Source: Margaritispora aquatica
Lineage: Eukaryota > Ascomycota > Leotiomycetes > Helotiales > Discinellaceae
Assembly (NCBI GenBank): GCA_007644065.1
Contig: VJWN01000014.1
Span: forward strand, 248,001-312,000
Length of the DNA stretch: 64,000 nt
Direction: 5' to 3'
Part shown: in pieces, positions 11,830 to 23,328 of the stretch
How positions within the stretch are numbered: position 1 is the stretch's first letter
Layout: each line of letters opens with the position of its first letter
Made by a program: the position numbers and the translations under genes
The notes under the pieces: generated by a model
The model's database searches: none
Told to the model about the DNA's origin: nothing
Seen by the model: the letters and a program-made list of their open reading frames with translations, nothing else

Positions 11830-14667
11830 GGCGAGTTGGTGCTCAATGAGTAAGAGGTCTGGGAGAAGAATAGAAAGATAGAGTGGTTCTGGACGTAATG
11901 CAGTATGGAATGAGCAACTATTCTAGTATTTGTAGAAACCAGAGAAAAGCCTGGCATTCACTGTACTCGGTGTCTCAACCAGTGTTTTCAAAAACGCCTT
12001 GCCTAAGTCATCCCTGCCGTTTACCTGTCTTTTCCTGCCTTTGCCTACCTTTTCCTACCTTTGCCTCACCAGGAGATATTCTCTGTTGCCCTGCCCTATC
12101 CTAGTCTTAGAGCTGAGTTAGCCTCGCCTATTAGAGACCCTAGGCAGGTGTTGACAAGGGCATGTTGGAATTCCAGAATCTTTTTCAGATTTGGTTAAAC
12201 TTCCGAAATCTCCTAGGGATTCTTATTTCAGTTTTCCCAAGTCTTTCTAAGCTTTTCCTCAAAGCTTGAAGTGGTTTAGTTTTCTCTATACTAGCCAATT
12301 GAAAATTTAGATCGCCTGCCCTATCCTTGCCAGACCCATTTATCATCTCCGTATACTTGCGTTCGCTTAAGGTCAAGCTACGGCGAAGCAGGGCGTTCAG
12401 GAACCCTACTCGTATGCCAGGGTAACAGTTCCGTCAAAAGACTAGGAGTAGTTTTCCTGTTCAAGTATTATTTTGTGGAGTCTAATTGGCTTATTGACCA
12501 GAAACCCTTACTTTGGTCAAAATATCTAGAATGCCTGGCGGTATCGATTTGCTAAGTGGTACGTAGTCTCAACGCAGTTTCATCTCCGATACTAGGAAAT
12601 AATCCACCAATCTTTAGGTTCAAGTGTCATTCCTTTTCCCAACGTATTTTGCGCGTCCAATACTACTTGAAGTAGCTAATGCATAAGGAAAGGAAAAACA
12701 AAAAACCTCTACAAGTCTAAGCATATAGATATGATGATATGCGAATGAAAGGAGACTTAAAACAAACGGTTCGTGATTATATATGATCTCAGGTCTGAAG
12801 CAATTCGAACAACTAAAATATATGAAAGCGAGCGCCAAAGATTTGTTGTCGTGGAGATATTTAGAGGCTGTATCCAAAAGCGCTCACAGACATCCACTGA
12901 GTTCTTTGGAAGACAAGGCTTATGCTTCACCCTCTTTATGGAAGTTAGTCGACTTCTGCGAAGTTTAATGGCCGCTATCAAGACAGCAACTATCAGTACG
13001 AATTTACCACAATTCACTATATGCCACTTTGAAATCCAATTCTCTAGACTTAGTTAAAATTGGTCTATTGTATTTATATATAACTTGTAAATTATAATAA
13101 ATATACCATCATATCAGTTTAGGACTTCGTGCTCAACTTAAGTTGGTGGAAACTATCTACTTGCTAGTGACTTTAGTCTTATTTCTTGCAACATCCCGAA
13201 CCTTGTTCAAACCCGAAACCAGACAGTTAGCGAATCATATAGATAGACTAGCCGTTACAATTGGCTGCCAAAACGCACTTTAATGCGGATTCTATAGTCG
13301 GTAATCCCTAAGTAAGTAAATATGCCTTTCCATTTCCCAATCTCTTCGGCAAGTCCGAACGTACGCATTCCCGGATAGCACTAATGAGTTGATGAAAGGA
13401 AATGAGCTATTATTTACTCGGTGTGGAGTACTGAGTCTTTCGCGCTCAACTGATCAATGGCTTTTATGCTGGGGCTGAGAGACAACCTGCTGGGCTAACT
13501 TGGTGTGGGGATGCAGTGAACTACGATTTGCTACATCTAATGCTCGATTAAAACTCACTTGTTTTAACGCTACTTCAAAATCTTATTTCTCTTTGCACGA
13601 TAAGTTGTCACAGACTTGAACTTTGAGTCGACTGATACTATATTTTTACTTTCTCTGTTATAGATTTTGTATTACAAAAATCGGTTATCTGATGATAATT
13701 TCCTTGAGTTTCGGATAGGGACTATAAAGATCGCTTGTCGTGAAGCAAGGTTCAGTCACCGGAATATGCAGATAGCTCAGAAGGTATCAATGCCGCCGGT
13801 TAAATACGGAAAACGTGTGACGTGGTATCAATTATCATTTGCTCGTGAAGTCGAGCTTTAACGGCGAATCGTCGTGATCTTAAAATTCATATTTCGCTTT
13901 CCCGAAAGTCTATTAAGGCTCTGGTCAGACCCACCGAACCAGTTCAATTCCGTATTACAGGTAAGCAAGTTCAGAGAACGAGTTCCATTTGCACAAGTCT
14001 TTTCCCTAGATCAAGCAGCTCGATTTGACACTTTCCAGAAACGACAATGTCTGCAAGTTCAGGCCTTGAAAGCAACTGTGGCGCGTGGGGGCATGTCAAA
14101 AATGAGAAAAATCGATACAGGTGTGATGACAGCAACAAGGAGAAGGTTGGCAAGGGTACATTCACACCTGTGAAGTGCAAGACATGGTAGTGTATATATC
14201 AACAATGTGGTATGATTGCGTAGGCAACCGTGCAAAGGCTTATATGATCTGTCGGAGCTGTGACGCTTGTTCGGGTGCCGGCCCCGATGGTACACGTCCG
14301 GATGGAACCTACTACATGCCAGCAAGTGGGTCAGGGTCGGGGGGGGGGGAGGTTCAGCAGTTCAAAGCAAGAGTACATATGGGATTATGTGGCGAGGCGG
14401 TACTACTATATCGATAGAAGTGGGGATAGTCAGTGGGCAGATTGAAGCTTTACTAGTTCACCGCTTGTTCAAAGAGTTACGTGAAGGAAGAGACGCAGAA
14501 CAAGGACTTCTTAAGTCAAAATATTCCTCGTGTTAAAATATCGTGTAGTACAAGAGTAGCTTTTAACCGGGCTCTCATAGCCGTGACTCTCTATCTAGGG
14601 GACGTCGAAGTAGACACTGATATATCTGAGTCGTTTGGCTCGGGAGAATCATCTGCCCCTACCCATG
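11830..14667. other. gene-poor region
   Basis: No supported gene. It holds a pyrimidine-rich direct repeat (CCTTTTCCTGCCTTTGCCTA-like units) at about 12030-12065 upstream of the lectin-like gene, several short open frames without coding character, and an 11-base G tract at 14339-14349. Confidence 0.5.
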
Positions 14668-14672
14668 GGTGA

Positions 14673-14914
14673 TGTCAGTTCATTTCAGTTGGAGATTACT
14701 TGGCCTCAGCGCATGAGGCTCTGTTAATGCATGACTTTCATTAATCTTACAATCTCGTTTACCGCTTATGCTATTTTATGCTATCAAGCGCTGTATGCGC
14801 TGATTCGGGTGTTTAGACTCAGCGTTCTACTGCTGTGGAAGCTCTTTAGACTACTTTATGCTATCTTTTTCGCCTACCTCAATGTCAGGTGATTTACCCC
14901 CTTTTCATCCCTTA
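14673..14914 (+). mobile_element. solo LTR (copy A), 242 bp, with 5-bp target duplication
   Basis: Begins TGTCAGTT and ends CATCCCTTA, and is flanked by the 5-bp direct repeat GGTGA (14668-14672 and 14915-14919). It is related to copy B at 50955-51184: both start TGTCAGTT, share 'GAAGCTCTTTAGACT' near the 3' third, and end in a similar block (GGTGATTTACCCCCTTTTCATCCC here, GAGTCACCCCCTATCATCCC in copy B, shown with differences). The expected terminal CA is TA here, consistent with a C-to-T change. No internal retrotransposon sequence lies next to it, so it is a solo LTR. Confidence 0.75.
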
Positions 14915-14919
14915 GGTGA

Positions 14920-15703
14920 GTATAAATTTTTCGATTCGAGACCTCAATTTCCGTAATGGCCTAGTGTATTGTAGCTCCCACTGCAATCTGAGTGGCAATA
15001 CTATAAGTTTTATGTAAAATTTCGTGCTCCTGGTGGAAGGTGACAAGAGCACCATCATCAAAAGTGTAGTCCTTTATTTGTGGCTCTCCTTTATCATATA
15101 GATCTTCTCTATTATCGAATTCCCAAGTCCATCGATCATAGTGTCATTAACGTCTATCCATGCGTCCTGAGACGTACCATATAACAGACAAATCGTAGGT
15201 ACTTCGAGTTTAAGCGACTTCAGATCTGTGAACGCGTTTACTTTTTTATTGACCTTTGTTTAGTTGTATTATATACTTCCCCCGAATATTTTTAGTATAT
15301 TAATTCTAAAATTTATTATTGCGTTGTCGCTGCCTCTTAAATTTACAAAGAGCCTCTTTCTATACCATTATAAGATCCCCCAACTTGCAACACCACCATC
15401 ATATCTTTTTCACCTCTTAAATATATAGAACGAATAGATATAGATCTTCGAGTTTTATTACTATACTAAAAAGGTTTTCTCAGTGTTGTGGCGGCTAGAG
15501 CGTGCCATGTCGGACAACGTCGCCACATAGGCTGATACCTCGTCCAGTCAGTGGCGGTGTGGTTATAGTAAACTCGGTAATATTGTAATAAAATTTGTCG
15601 CTGCTAAACGTGTAGCCGCGACGTTTGTGGCTGCGCATTTCCTTGCCGGAAAATTCCTGTTTCCCAACATCCTCCGATTAAGTTAGAGCAAACGGCTCAC
15701 CAT
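14920..15703. other. intergenic upstream of HET gene
   Basis: AT-rich between about 15230 and 15480. No gene seen; the last 200 bases act as the promoter and leader of the HET gene. Confidence 0.5.
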
Positions 15704-15715
15704 ATGGGATCGTGA
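15704..15715 (+). promoter_or_regulatory. minimal upstream ORF before the HET gene start
   Basis: ATG GGA TCG TGA (Met-Gly-Ser-stop) ends two bases before the main ATG at 15718. Such a close uORF would lower initiation at the main start unless scanning leaks past it or ribosomes re-initiate. The presence of the codons is seen; the effect is inference. Confidence 0.45.
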
Positions 15716-15717
15716 AC

Positions 15718-17877
15718 ATGGAAAAATATTTGGAGCTCTGCGACACATGTCAAGAGATCAAGCTCGAGGACTACCTCTACCAAGCTAACTATCCCGGAAC
15801 AGTGGAACTTGGCCGCTTCCAAGATGTTGCCAAAAAGAATCACTGCTCGCTGTGCAGGCTCGTGATCCAGGCACTCAACAGCCACTCACGACAACACTGG
15901 AAGAGCGGCATCTACCCTGTTGAAGTTTGCTACCTGGGCAGGTATAATGAAAAGTCGAACCGGCCAGTCCTCGAGGTTTGGTTCAACTCCACATCCGAAA
16001 CACTCCCAGATGGCATGTGGGGCCACTCTACAACCCTGAGCCAGATTCTTCCTCTGCACCAACAACTTGTGTACGATGCGGGTAAGGCAAGAGCAAGTGC
16101 TTGTGCCCAGCTTGTTGGCGAGAAGGTTGACATTTCTCGTGTTCGGGGCTGGATGAAGAGTTGCGCCTCTCTTCACGGGCCAAATTGCAACCCCCACAAA
16201 CTTCACTTTAGTGAGAATCTAGACTTGAGCTTGCTGCTAGTCGATGTTAAAAGGATGAGGCTTGCAGAGTGCGGCTGGGCTTCTCGCTACGTAGCGCTTA
16301 GCTATGTCTGGGGCTCCTCTCAGAGTCTGAAATCCACGAAGGCAAACATCCACCATCTCCAAAAGGACGGGGCTTTGCGAGAACTGTGGGGTGAGCTACC
16401 ACAGGCAATTAAAGATGCTATCGAGTTAACCGACGCTATGGGTGAGACGTATTTGTGGGTAGATGCGCTCTGTATTATCCAGGATGACAACCGCTCAAAG
16501 GCTATTTACATTGCGCGTATGAATCAAATCTACGGCAACGCATATGTTACTCTCGTCACGCTTAATGGCCCATTGGCCGATTCGGCACTACTAGGAGTTG
16601 CCCACTCCCGGGTCCTCATCCAGTCACCTATTGAAATCAATGGTTTACATCTGGTTCCTAGGTTGCCGCAACTTTCTACTGTTGAACAGTACTCTGCGTG
16701 GAGTTGCCGAGCTTGGACTTTTCAAGAAGGCATCTTATCCAGGCGTTGTCTGTATTTCGCAGAACACCAGGTATTCTGGCAATGCCGTACCACTTACCAG
16801 TCAGAGGATTGCCTAGACAATCATGATCAAGATGCTCCAGATTTTGTACGGGGACGGAAGACTAATGCTTTGGAACAAGAGACCGGAAACGACGTAAGAA
16901 GGCAATTTAACGTGTACGAGTCGCTTGTCAGGCAGTATTCCCCCAGAGCCTTGACTTTCCCGGCTGATTCTCTGTCTGCATTTGCTGGGGTTCTCTCTGC
17001 GATGGTAGAGTCATTTAGCTGGAATTTTGCGAGCGCCTTGCCAGAACCTGCGTTCGACCTGGCATTGCTTTGGAGACCAATGTTCGGTGCTACGATGAGA
17101 CCTAGACCGTTCTCCGGCCAAAAGGCAGGGTCTTTGGTCTGTACATCACCCACTTGGTGTTGGACGGCCTGGCACGGAAACCTTTTTTGGAACCCGTGGC
17201 GTTTAGGTTCATTTGCGGCTCAGAGAGTTAGTTTGAAGACAGAAGTCGCGAGCTTTTGGATCCAGGACTTTGGCGGATTGCGTCCAATTCGGCGAGGACG
17301 AGCTAATAATTCCGATGTCGAGATTCCCAGTTACCAACCTGGCGAGCATACAACAGTCGGTTACGCACTAGTCTTTGAGGCGAAGACGATCGATACCGAG
17401 GCATACAAAATCTCGGAACCGGAGATGGACCAGTGTGCCTTGTGGAACAGCGAGATAGCTGGCGGCGGATTGTCCAGCTATTTCTGTAACAATATGTCCC
17501 ATTCCCTCTGGATCTATGATGATGCTGGTCAACATTGTGGAACATTCTCTGGCTTAGGACGAGACTCGTGGCCAAAGCAGCGCAAGGACGGTCCTCGCCA
17601 TGACATAGTCCTGCTCTCACGCAGTAGCCAAGACAAGGTGACTCAGGCAGCTATTCTACACTTTCAAGATCATCTTCCCTTGGAATACCCGTCCGACAGA
17701 GAGTACTATGAAGAGATCTTTGACACACGTCACTACAGGTACAAGAATGACTGGGCTCTCAATGTTATGTTGGTGCGGTGGGAAAATGACTTGGTAGAGC
17801 GTGTAGCGGTTGGACAGATGCATGCCGACGCTTGGAAGGAAGCCCACCAAAAGTCAAAGCTGATTACACTTGTATAG
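15718..17877 (+). CDS. HET-domain (heterokaryon incompatibility) protein
   Basis: Single exon, 719 aa, from the first ATG in frame (MEKYLELCD). An N-terminal CxxC...CxxC pair (C8/C11 and C43/C46) is usual in this family. The HET domain runs from about residue 191 to 340, with the conserved lines 'YVALSYVWG', 'LPQAIKDAIELT' and 'YLWVDALCIIQDD', then 'RAWTFQEGILSRRCLYF' further on. HET proteins trigger programmed cell death when non-self partners meet during hyphal fusion; the domain is TIR-like in fold. The C-terminal half shows no recognisable partner domain. Its setting in a gene-poor, repeat-decayed region is typical of these fast-evolving genes. Confidence 0.95.
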   Translation: MEKYLELCDTCQEIKLEDYLYQANYPGTVELGRFQDVAKKNHCSLCRLVIQALNSHSRQHWKSGIYPVEVCYLGRYNEKSNRPVLEVWFNSTSETLPDGMWGHSTTLSQILPLHQQLVYDAGKARASACAQLVGEKVDISRVRGWMKSCASLHGPNCNPHKLHFSENLDLSLLLVDVKRMRLAECGWASRYVALSYVWGSSQSLKSTKANIHHLQKDGALRELWGELPQAIKDAIELTDAMGETYLWVDALCIIQDDNRSKAIYIARMNQIYGNAYVTLVTLNGPLADSALLGVAHSRVLIQSPIEINGLHLVPRLPQLSTVEQYSAWSCRAWTFQEGILSRRCLYFAEHQVFWQCRTTYQSEDCLDNHDQDAPDFVRGRKTNALEQETGNDVRRQFNVYESLVRQYSPRALTFPADSLSAFAGVLSAMVESFSWNFASALPEPAFDLALLWRPMFGATMRPRPFSGQKAGSLVCTSPTWCWTAWHGNLFWNPWRLGSFAAQRVSLKTEVASFWIQDFGGLRPIRRGRANNSDVEIPSYQPGEHTTVGYALVFEAKTIDTEAYKISEPEMDQCALWNSEIAGGGLSSYFCNNMSHSLWIYDDAGQHCGTFSGLGRDSWPKQRKDGPRHDIVLLSRSSQDKVTQAAILHFQDHLPLEYPSDREYYEEIFDTRHYRYKNDWALNVMLVRWENDLVERVAVGQMHADAWKEAHQKSKLITLV

Positions 17878-19051
17878 ACCTGGCAAGCTAAGAGAAAAGA
17901 AACAATTCAGCAGAGGCTCACGACACGTATTTAAATCAGGCTTTTCTTTTGTTGTGACTCTTCTGGTTGCAATTGTAGAGCACCAGAGAGCTACACAGAA
18001 ATCCAAAATTGTTTTTAGTATGACTTCTCGTAATAGGGTGGTTCTCTGGACGCAAGGACGGACATTATACTGTAATATTATATGTTAAGCATGATAATGT
18101 TTGGCACTATGGTGGAGGAAATGGTGAAGAGAGGCCACGCCACACGTGTGATATTCTACGCCACGCACATGACCAGGCCTAAGAATAGTGGCTAAGTAAA
18201 ATATAACGAACCTAGCCGTGAACATAGTAAATTTTATCTCGGCTAATATAGATTTACTAAACACTGAAGCATATTGCCCCTTCCCTCGCCCCGGAGTAAC
18301 TCCCGGATTGTATCATTTTCTCTTTGAGTATCTTCATAACTTGGTGCTATCTTCTTCCTTAGTAGAACCTTTTATTAAGTGCTGCGAAATTTGAAGACAC
18401 TTCAATAGTCATGATTAAGCAGGGGAGAATAGCCGAAGGTGATCAATACCATGTTTGAAAAGACCTACTAAGAAAAAAGTTGTGATTGCTAAACTATGGA
18501 TTTGTCTCGTTATAGAGTGCGTCTCGGCACGTAGGCATAGACGTTAGTGTCTCTTCTATCACAAGTGATATGGTTACGCACTCCAATTTCCAGGTCCTTG
18601 GCCCTAATTAATAAAGCCGCGATTGTAAATTCTCTAAAGAATATAAGATTATCTAATTCCGAAAACCTCGACAACCAGCCAACTCGTATCGATAGTATAT
18701 AGAGTGATCTTATAAATAACCAATCCTATCCTTATAAATATTATATTTCGGTGTCCTGCTCAGGGGATGTAAACAACTCGAAGCTCTTTTTCGCCAGTAT
18801 TATAAAAACTCATAGACGAATATCGTTAAAGAAGAAGTGAATAACGGGATCCTTTATATCGTAGCTAATAATACTAGGCTAAAAGCTATTAAATAGTTAG
18901 AGCAGAAAGAAGTTTCTATCAGCCAGAGGAACTATTAGGGTAGAATTATATTGATAGAAGTTATTCTTTGAGGACGTCTTGAAAGCATTTAACTCCTTAG
19001 TAATAAATTTATAAGTATATCTATACAGCATACTAACGGATACTGCAATGA
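17878..19051. other. intergenic, AT-rich, probably RIP-mutated
   Basis: From about 18590 to 19020 the sequence is dominated by TA-rich words (TATAAATATTATATT, AGCTAATAATACTAGG) with few CG pairs. No ORF or intact element; it looks like a decayed repeat. Confidence 0.5.
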
Positions 19052-19423
19052 TTGGAGAGGGCACTGCAGCCATTGATCCAGTGGGCGGGAATTAAGGAGA
19101 TGATGCTTGTGTATGGCGACTTGGATAGAAGTGAAGTGGATGTTGGAGAAGAAATTTGTGACCGAACCGAGGAGCGAGTTGGGTGGGAGACTGAAAATGA
19201 AGCTGGGCCCAAGAACCTCGCCAAGTTCATCCTGGACCTAAGTCTCACCTCCTCTTACACAGCCAGTCGAAACTACACCAAAGCAATCCACCTCACACCT
19301 CTCGCTACCGAACCCAGGGGTAACGCAGAAGAAATGAGAATCGCCCACAAGCGCGTGATTTGGGACCGCCATATGCGTGCTAGGCAGTTGCGCTCGCTTC
19401 CGTTAGTGTCGCCGACACCGTAG
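19052..19423 (+). pseudogene. gene remnant, unknown product
   Basis: An open frame of 123 codons follows an in-frame TGA directly and has no ATG until codon 17. It contains 'MMLVYGDLDRSEVDVGEE' and 'RIAHKRVIWDRHMRARQL'. The line before the stop is AT-rich decayed DNA. This looks like the 3' end of a broken gene, but a spliced gene whose 5' exons I did not find is possible. Confidence 0.3.
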
Positions 19424-19912
19424 CAGGAGGCGGATATGGAGGAAATGACGCCAAGGTTGAGCTTGTGAGGGGTGAGTGAGTTGGTTTTGAGGGATTAGGG
19501 AATGAGGAAGTGAGGGAGTGAAGCGGTGGTGGATGGAGTATGGGGATGCATATTTGTGAATCTTGGTTTTATGGTGCATTAGATACCTGTTTTATTGGCA
19601 TTTTGTCCACAGTGGCGGTGGTGGTTTGCTGGACATGGGCACTTGAAGTCGAGTAAAGACTAGATACTGGAATTGATGGATAAGCGAGCTTCTCTTATAA
19701 CTACGTGACCTTGACTACCCAACCGTATATTGGGGCATCTTGCTGCTATACGCAAGATTAGCGATGGAATGAAATGACTGAGTCTGAAATTTGTCTCATT
19801 AGTCTATTGTTTATCGTGTGACGAAGAGATAGCTACTAGAACCCCAATGGTATCACACACCTAAACTGCACCGTATTGCCGAACTCTTGTCATTATTTAA
19901 TTACTATCATGT
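19424..19912. other. intergenic 3' of aminotransferase gene
   Basis: Purine-rich stretch (GAGTGAGTTGG/GGGAATGAGGAAGTGAGGG) at about 19465-19525. No gene seen. Confidence 0.45.
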
Positions 19913-21226
19913 TTACACTCCCTCAGCATCAGCTACCTCCTCTATCGCCTCCTTGATAATCCTACACCCCTCTGCCATATCCTCTTTCGTGATATTCAAC
20001 GGTGGAATAAACCTCAATGTATCATAAATTGATGTCGTCAAAACCAACATATCCTTCTCCATACACCTCGCCTGGATCTTAGCCGCATATCCCTTGCCTG
20101 GTGTACATTCCAGCGCAAGCATCAATCCCAACCCTCTCACATCATAGATCATCCTGCCAAGTCTCGCATCTTTCGCACAATCGTTCAGCATACCCTTCAA
20201 TTCAGCCCCTCGCGTGTTCACGTTCTCTAGAATTTTCTCATCCTTGAAAGCTTTCGCGACAGCGACACCTGCTGCACACGAAACTGCATTTCCTGCATAT
20301 GTTCCACCCATTGAGCCTGGTTTTTGCAAGTCCATCAATTCCTTTCTTGACGCAATGGCTGAGAGTGGGAAACCGTTCGCGATTCCCTTGGCCATGATCA
20401 AGATGTCAGGACGGACATCCCAATGCTCAATTGCAAACATCTTGCCCGTCCTTCCATAACCAGATTGTACCTCATCCGCAACGAGGAGAATATTGTGCTT
20501 ATCACAAATCTCCCGGATCTTAGCGAGGTAGCCTGCTGGCGGTGGAACGTAACCTCCTTCACCCAGCACTGGCTCGATGAAAATAGCAGCTGTATCTGAT
20601 GGTGCCGTCTCTCTCTTCAACAACAGCTCCAGCTGGAGCACGGGATCCATGCAGCAATTCTCAAACCCGTACTTTCCATCAGACATAGTAGAGATTGAGC
20701 ATTGCTTGCAGTACGGAAATGGCACCGCAAACACACCCGGCATGAGCGGGGCGTAGTTCTCGCCATAAATGGTCTTTGAGCGTGTCATCGCCATGGTACC
20801 AAACGTCCGTCCATGATACGAGCCCTGCATGACGATGACATTCTGCTTCTTCGTCGCATGACGCGCGAGCTTCACCGCTGCTTCTACGGCCTCGGAGCCC
20901 GAGTTCCAAAAGAAAAACGTGTCCAGCGACTTGTGTGGCATGAGGGGGATCATGGATTCCACGAGCTCAAGGTACGGTTTCTGGAAGGCGATATTCACTT
21001 GACCATGAACGAGACGTCCGACTTGCTCTTGTGCTGCTTTGGTCACGGCAGGATGGCAGTGCCCGAGGTTGGTGACGCCAATGCCGGACGTGAAGTCTAG
21101 GAGCTTACGGCCTTCGGTGGTCGTCACATAGCTGCCGGCGCCACTCTCGAGGACTTCTTGGGACAGTCGACCGATTCCTTTAGCAACGTGCTTGACACCG
21201 AACTTGGAGAGAGCTGAGAGACTCAT
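19913..21226 (-). CDS. class III PLP aminotransferase, GABA-transaminase type
   Basis: Single exon, 437 aa. The PLP lysine is K280 in 'LIMAKGIANGFPLSAI'; D251 in 'LLVADEVQSGYGRTGK' should hold the pyridine nitrogen; 'NSGSEAVEAAVKLAR' and 'YHGRTFGTMAMT' are standard for the fold. The 'EVQSGYGRTGKMFAIEH' line is closer to bacterial GabT-type enzymes than to the roughly 500-aa mitochondrial GABA transaminase usual in fungi, and there is no clear targeting peptide. The expected reaction is 4-aminobutyrate + 2-oxoglutarate to succinate semialdehyde + glutamate. The neighbouring divergent gene encodes the next enzyme, succinate-semialdehyde dehydrogenase, which supports this. Other omega-amino acids or acetylornithine remain possible substrates. 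Confidence 0.9.
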   Translation of the reverse strand: MSLSALSKFGVKHVAKGIGRLSQEVLESGAGSYVTTTEGRKLLDFTSGIGVTNLGHCHPAVTKAAQEQVGRLVHGQVNIAFQKPYLELVESMIPLMPHKSLDTFFFWNSGSEAVEAAVKLARHATKKQNVIVMQGSYHGRTFGTMAMTRSKTIYGENYAPLMPGVFAVPFPYCKQCSISTMSDGKYGFENCCMDPVLQLELLLKRETAPSDTAAIFIEPVLGEGGYVPPPAGYLAKIREICDKHNILLVADEVQSGYGRTGKMFAIEHWDVRPDILIMAKGIANGFPLSAIASRKELMDLQKPGSMGGTYAGNAVSCAAGVAVAKAFKDEKILENVNTRGAELKGMLNDCAKDARLGRMIYDVRGLGLMLALECTPGKGYAAKIQARCMEKDMLVLTTSIYDTLRFIPPLNITKEDMAEGCRIIKEAIEEVADAEGV

Positions 21227-23328
21227 GATTGCTGGTGTATATGAAGAATCTTAATCTGAGAGAATCCAAGTGGGATTATATGGGATGTTGAGGTGAAAAT
21301 TGGAAGATATTCAGAACCTTGGCACAGACCTCTGAGCAAACGGATCTAAGGCCAAGAAAGGAAAGTACATCCAGTCTCGGGTAGAAATCGTCACTGACAA
21401 GATTCGCGAAGGCGGGGTTGTGGATTCGTTATAGCCAATGGATAGCACGGAATTACAATACTAGACTTGGCGTTGTATCAATGCTTGTAATGTGTTTTAG
21501 ATAGTGTAAAAACTCAAAATTACCTCCCATTCCCGCTCCAATGCCCGTGATCTCCTGGAACGCAGCAACTGATACTAAATACTAATGCAAACTTCCGATC
21601 ACAATTTTCCACAAAGAAAAGAGAGAGCAGAAACGCAATGCCTAGCCCAAGCGTAATATGTGAAACTCGTAGCTTGGCCAAGGTGCTAGGTATGAGGATA
21701 TGTTCTGAGAAAGTCTTCAGTAGTGCAAATCATATACCATAGTTTTGACCTGTGTAGCAGAATTGACTTCGACTATACCGCCTACGAGGTCCAATGGCTG
21801 CTAGTTGACAAGACTGATGTATACTCCCAAAACTCATGGTATGTCCTAAGCGAATGTTCCTAGCATCGCCTGAGAGACGTCGTGTATACGATGCTAAATA
21901 AAGCCGCTCTCATACCAACCCAGCCCATCTCTCTTACACTTGTACAAACAGCACTACTACCATATGTCCGTTCTCTATATTCAATCCATCACCCAGCCGG
22001 CCCACCACACAGTGCCCATGATAGCACATTCTGAATGGATAACATGATATCGTGATTGGGCTGTAAATGAGCGTCATGTGCTCAGGGGAGGGATGAATAA
22101 CAAAGGGATTCAGAGCTGTTCGCCAGTCTTCTGATATACTTTATGTTCTCACAAAGACGAGGTACAGGGGGTAGCTTATGTACTTCGTCATGTAGTAATA
22201 AGAAAGGTCAGAGAAACGGCAACACGTACGTTCCCTTGCTCATGAAGGTTCTTCTTATTGACTTCCCTGTTTACTTAGAGATTATGAAGCTAAACGATTA
22301 TAAAATTGATCATTAAACGTGCCTATTGGCAAACCTATGGAGTAGGTAGGACGAGACCATCTTGCATGCAACATGCCTTGAAATCTTTTCAAACGATACT
22401 CGCAAGGGAAGTGGAGATTGACCACCGAAGTTCGCTTCTTGGAACTTCTCTCGTTGACACAACAGACAATTTATTACAGCCTTCCTCTCTTGCACTCTCA
22501 TGACCGTAGCCTCACCTTGACTAGCGATTGCGTTGAGATTCCCTCCAGGCAAACACAATCATAATGTCTCAACCATTTCATGAATAAGCCGTAATTTCTT
22601 CTACAACTTTGAGAAACTTCTCATTTAGAGAAAAGTAAGACATTACGCCTAAAAAGACTACCCTCAGACTCTGACTTCATCTTTCAGTGTTTGCTATCAA
22701 TAGTCACTTGACTCTGAGAATGTCTCATATCTCGATGTCCAACCACTTATTTTTCTCTAGACTAGAGTCTCTGTACAGGAGAAAAATCTCTTCCAATACG
22801 CACGATCTTGACAAAAAAAAGACACCGGACCGGCTCCTCGCACTGATTCCATTGGATTGGCTTTGAGACTCTTACGATACGAGAATATGTTAAACCTGGA
22901 GATCAGGTGACATATCTCTGTTGGACCTACCGTTTTGGGTCTTTTCATGGCCATTGCCCCTCATGGAAGAAAGACTTGACATGGATTCCAATGCAGGTCC
23001 TGGGATGACACGGTCCTGTTCGATAGCAGCCTTGTGGCCTGAAATGCGAGTACGAACAGACAAATGACGTCTCAAGCTACTTTATAAACACCCCGCTGGA
23101 ACTCCGATGATTTCCCAAGACAAGCTCAAAATCAACGAAAGACCACCCTTCTTTTCCTACCACTTTCTTGCAATTGCTCTCCTACTACCCCGCCATTGAC
23201 TTAGTGACCAGACTGCTCGGTAATCACAACGCCAATGTCATTTAGCCGGTGACATCAATACTGTCCAGACAAGTACCTAACAGAATCCGAAGCTATAAAG
23301 ACAGGCCGAGGTCTGCGTTCCAACCATA
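21227..23328. other. divergent intergenic region of the GABA-shunt pair
   Basis: About 2.1 kb between the two divergent catabolic genes. Only short non-coding-like frames are present. It should hold the shared regulatory region; I could not identify a specific operator with confidence. Confidence 0.5.

Noticed and set aside
12773..13057. 94-codon plus-strand frame
   Set aside because: Overlaps three other frames of similar length on both strands in AT-rich DNA; no feature favours it.
15712..15717. Start of the HET gene at a GTG two codons before the ATG
   Set aside because: A eukaryotic nuclear gene should start at ATG; the first in-frame ATG is at 15718.
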